DNA of 64,000 bases from positions 17,499 through 81,498 of the forward strand of contig NZ_AZUC01000044.1 of assembly GCF_000586555.1 (NCBI RefSeq), written 5' to 3'. Position 1 is the stretch's first letter; the number at the start of each line of letters is the position of its first letter. This document shows, one piece after another, positions 62,294 through 64,000 of the stretch. The notes beneath the pieces were generated by a model. That model was not told the DNA's origin and made no database searches. It saw only the letters and a list, made by a program, of their open reading frames with translations. The DNA is from Sporosarcina sp. D27. GTDB taxonomy: Bacteria > Bacillota > Bacilli > Bacillales_A > Planococcaceae. Both the position numbers and the translations under genes were made by a program.

Positions 62294-63631
62294 ATGATGA
62301 AAAAGTATTTTGAGTTTGACAAGTTAGGTACAAATTATAGAAGAGAAATCATTGGGGGAATAACAACGTTCCTTGCAATGGCGTACATATTGGCCGTGAA
62401 TCCACTTGTCTTGTCTCTTGACGGGGTACCAGATATTCCGGATGCGATGCGTATGGACAAAGGTGCAGTATTTGTTGCAACAGCGTTAGCAGCAGCAGTT
62501 GGATCATTATTTATGGGTCTCATCGCACGATATCCAATCGGTTTAGCACCAGGTATGGGATTAAATGCATTCTTTGCATTCTCTGTCGTTCTTGGTTATG
62601 GAATCCCTTGGCAGACCGCTTTAACAGGTGTGTTATTCTCAGGACTTATCTTTATTGTTCTTTCATTATCTGGACTACGTGAACTAATTATTAATGCGAT
62701 TCCGGCGCAATTGAAATATGCAGTCGGTGCGGGGATTGGTTTATTCATAACATTCTTAGGGTTTCAAAACGCAAATATCATTGTAGGTGACCCAAACACG
62801 CTTGTTACACTAGGAGATCTATCGCAAGGTCCAGTATTGCTTTCCATTTTTGGGTTAGTGATTACAGTAATCATGATGGTTAGAGGAATTAAGGGCGCAA
62901 TATTCTATGGAATGATTATAACTACCATTGCAGGGATGTTGACCAGTCTTATTGAGGTTCCAGATAAAGTCGTTTCCAGTGTACCGAGCGTAGCTCCAAC
63001 TTTTGGTGCAGCATTTGAAACAATTTTTAATAACCCAAGCGAATTGTTTACAACACAGTTTTTTGTCATCATTATTACGTTTCTATTTGTAGATTTCTTT
63101 GATACTGCAGGAACACTCGTTGCAGTTGCAACACAAGCAGGTTTAATGAAGGAAGGTAAGTTGCCACGTGCCGGAAGAGCATTGTTGGCGGATTCCATGG
63201 CAACAGTCACTGGTGCGATTTTCGGTACATCTACAACAACTTCTTACGTTGAATCTACAGCTGGAGTTGCAGCAGGGGCGAAAACAGGTTTTGCTTCTGT
63301 TATAACAGGTCTCCTATTCTTACTAGCTTTATTCTTCTCACCTTTATTGTTCGTCATTACGCCCGAAGTTACAGCGCCTGCATTAATTATTGTTGGTGTG
63401 CTAATGGTTTCTAATTTAGGAAATATTGAGTGGACGCGTTTTGAAATGGCTGTCCCGGCATTCTTCACTGTCATTGCAATGCCGTTGACGTATAGTATTG
63501 CAACAGGAATAGCGATTGGATTCATCTTCTATCCAATTACAATGCTACTTAGCGGACGCCGCAAAGAAATACATCCTATTATGTATGTATTGATGGTTCT
63601 CTTCATATTGTATTTCGTTTTCGTTAAATAA
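62294..63631 (+). CDS. pbuG: AzgA-type guanine/hypoxanthine permease
   Basis: 445 residues with about 12-14 membrane helices. LGTNYRREIIGGITTFLAMAYILAVNP at the start, GLAPGMGLNAFFAF and DFFDTAGTLVAVATQAG match the AzgA/PbuG branch of NCS2 permeases, which import hypoxanthine and guanine with protons. The ATG at 62294 lies seven bases after GAGG, and 62297 is an equal alternative. The riboswitch supports purine salvage. Confidence 0.93.
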   Translation: MMKKYFEFDKLGTNYRREIIGGITTFLAMAYILAVNPLVLSLDGVPDIPDAMRMDKGAVFVATALAAAVGSLFMGLIARYPIGLAPGMGLNAFFAFSVVLGYGIPWQTALTGVLFSGLIFIVLSLSGLRELIINAIPAQLKYAVGAGIGLFITFLGFQNANIIVGDPNTLVTLGDLSQGPVLLSIFGLVITVIMMVRGIKGAIFYGMIITTIAGMLTSLIEVPDKVVSSVPSVAPTFGAAFETIFNNPSELFTTQFFVIIITFLFVDFFDTAGTLVAVATQAGLMKEGKLPRAGRALLADSMATVTGAIFGTSTTTSYVESTAGVAAGAKTGFASVITGLLFLLALFFSPLLFVITPEVTAPALIIVGVLMVSNLGNIEWTRFEMAVPAFFTVIAMPLTYSIATGIAIGFIFYPITMLLSGRRKEIHPIMYVLMVLFILYFVFVK

Positions 63632-63641
63632 CGAAACTCCT

Positions 63642-63687
63642 ACAGCTACTGACTTTCCATAATGGAAGTTGAGTAGCTGTTTTTTGT
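63642..63687 (+). terminator. rho-independent terminator
   Basis: ACAGCTACT-ACTT / AAGT-AGTAGCTGT long stem followed by TTTTTTG. Confidence 0.88.
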
Positions 63688-63813
63688 TTAGAGTGTGGAA
63701 TTAGCCAATCACAATGATAGAAATAATGAAATACGATGGGGAATTGATAAATGATGTTTAACGCAATGTTTTTCGGGTATATTAATGACTAGTAATTAAT
63801 TTGACGAAAAGTG

Positions 63814-63842
63814 TTGACTTATGTTGACGCACTTGGTATAGT
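63814..63842 (+). promoter_or_regulatory. strong promoter, probably of an rRNA operon
   Basis: TTGACT (63814-63819), 17 bp, TATAGT (63837-63842). Downstream sequence GAAAACTGAACAGCAAAATG (63897-63916) is the familiar leader text before 16S rRNA in Bacillales, and a GAAACCGG/CCGGTGAAAC hairpin follows. No gene occurs from 63688 to the edge, and 16S itself must start beyond 64000. Confidence 0.75.
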
Positions 63843-64000
63843 AATAAAGCAGTCGGGAGCGAGACTTACTGAAACGCTTCAGACAACATGAACCTTGAAA
63901 ACTGAACAGCAAAATGTCAACGAATTATCGTTTGGGAAACCGGTTCTGCCGGTGAAACAAATACAAACAGATCTTAATTGATCTGATAGACATCTTAAAT

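Noticed and set aside
1..64000. CRISPR arrays, insertion sequences, prophage genes or tRNA genes
   Set aside because: None found. The only tandem repeat has 205-bp and 21-bp periods without spacers, and no transposase or integrase motif was seen.

Overview
The window looks like chromosomal DNA of a low-to-medium GC, spore-forming Gram-positive of the Bacillales, most like Planococcaceae (Sporosarcina or a relative). This rests on strong AAGGAGG-type ribosome sites, frequent GTG and TTG starts, hairpin-plus-T-run terminators after most units, a Spo0E-like phosphatase, a conserved yeaC-yeaD-yebA-guaA-like gene order, and several classical Firmicute RNA switches. No prophage, IS element, CRISPR array, tRNA or complete rRNA gene is visible. 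The right edge (from about 63814) runs into the promoter and leader of what looks like an rRNA operon.

Layout. 1-8.6 kb: truncated AspT-family transporter, MerR/TipAS regulator with its own palindromic operator, S66 carboxypeptidase, flavin oxidoreductase, hydrolase, a TGA-interrupted small gene, a Spo0E peptide, a membrane-anchored FAD oxidase and a membrane protein. 8.6-19.9 kb: NCS2 permease, Rieske oxygenase, lipoprotein MsrA, cytosine-deaminase-like amidohydrolase lacking key acidic residues, a 205-bp tandem repeat built on 21-bp units, OsmC protein, acetamidase, and an SF2 helicase with a membrane hairpin. 20-25.4 kb: metK-speA-speD-speE-speB, a complete arginine-to-spermidine operon behind a structured leader ending in a terminator, a candidate new riboswitch. 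25.4-34.4 kb: an MFS transporter behind a PyrR-type attenuator, a permease, an SDR enzyme, the fructose operon fruR-fruK-fruA, and tatA-tatC. 34.4-46.6 kb: lipoprotein, FUSC transporter, acetyltransferase, a site-2-protease-like protein without its zinc motif, YkuS and YqeY homologues, a Fur-boxed siderophore-binding lipoprotein, a short-chain fatty acid transporter, and a catalase-related protein. 46.6-64 kb: T-box-controlled archaeal-type proS, a short pdxS without pdxT, a chemoreceptor, a Fur-boxed FMN reductase, a SAM-riboswitch-controlled cyclase, pncB-nadE, moxR-DUF58-transglutaminase, and guaA and pbuG each with a guanine riboswitch.

How it fits together. The window is unusually rich in RNA-level control: purine (two), SAM-I, T-box, PyrR-type, and the unassigned spe leader. 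The spe operon makes its own S-adenosylmethionine, decarboxylates it (SpeD) and joins it to putrescine made through SpeA and SpeB. GuaA has lost the catalytic cysteine region of its glutaminase domain, and PdxS lacks the N-terminal helix that couples it to its glutaminase PdxT, which is not adjacent. Both point to direct use of free ammonia, which would suit an ammonia-rich lifestyle of the Sporosarcina type (inference).

All assignments are by reading motifs. No database search was run.
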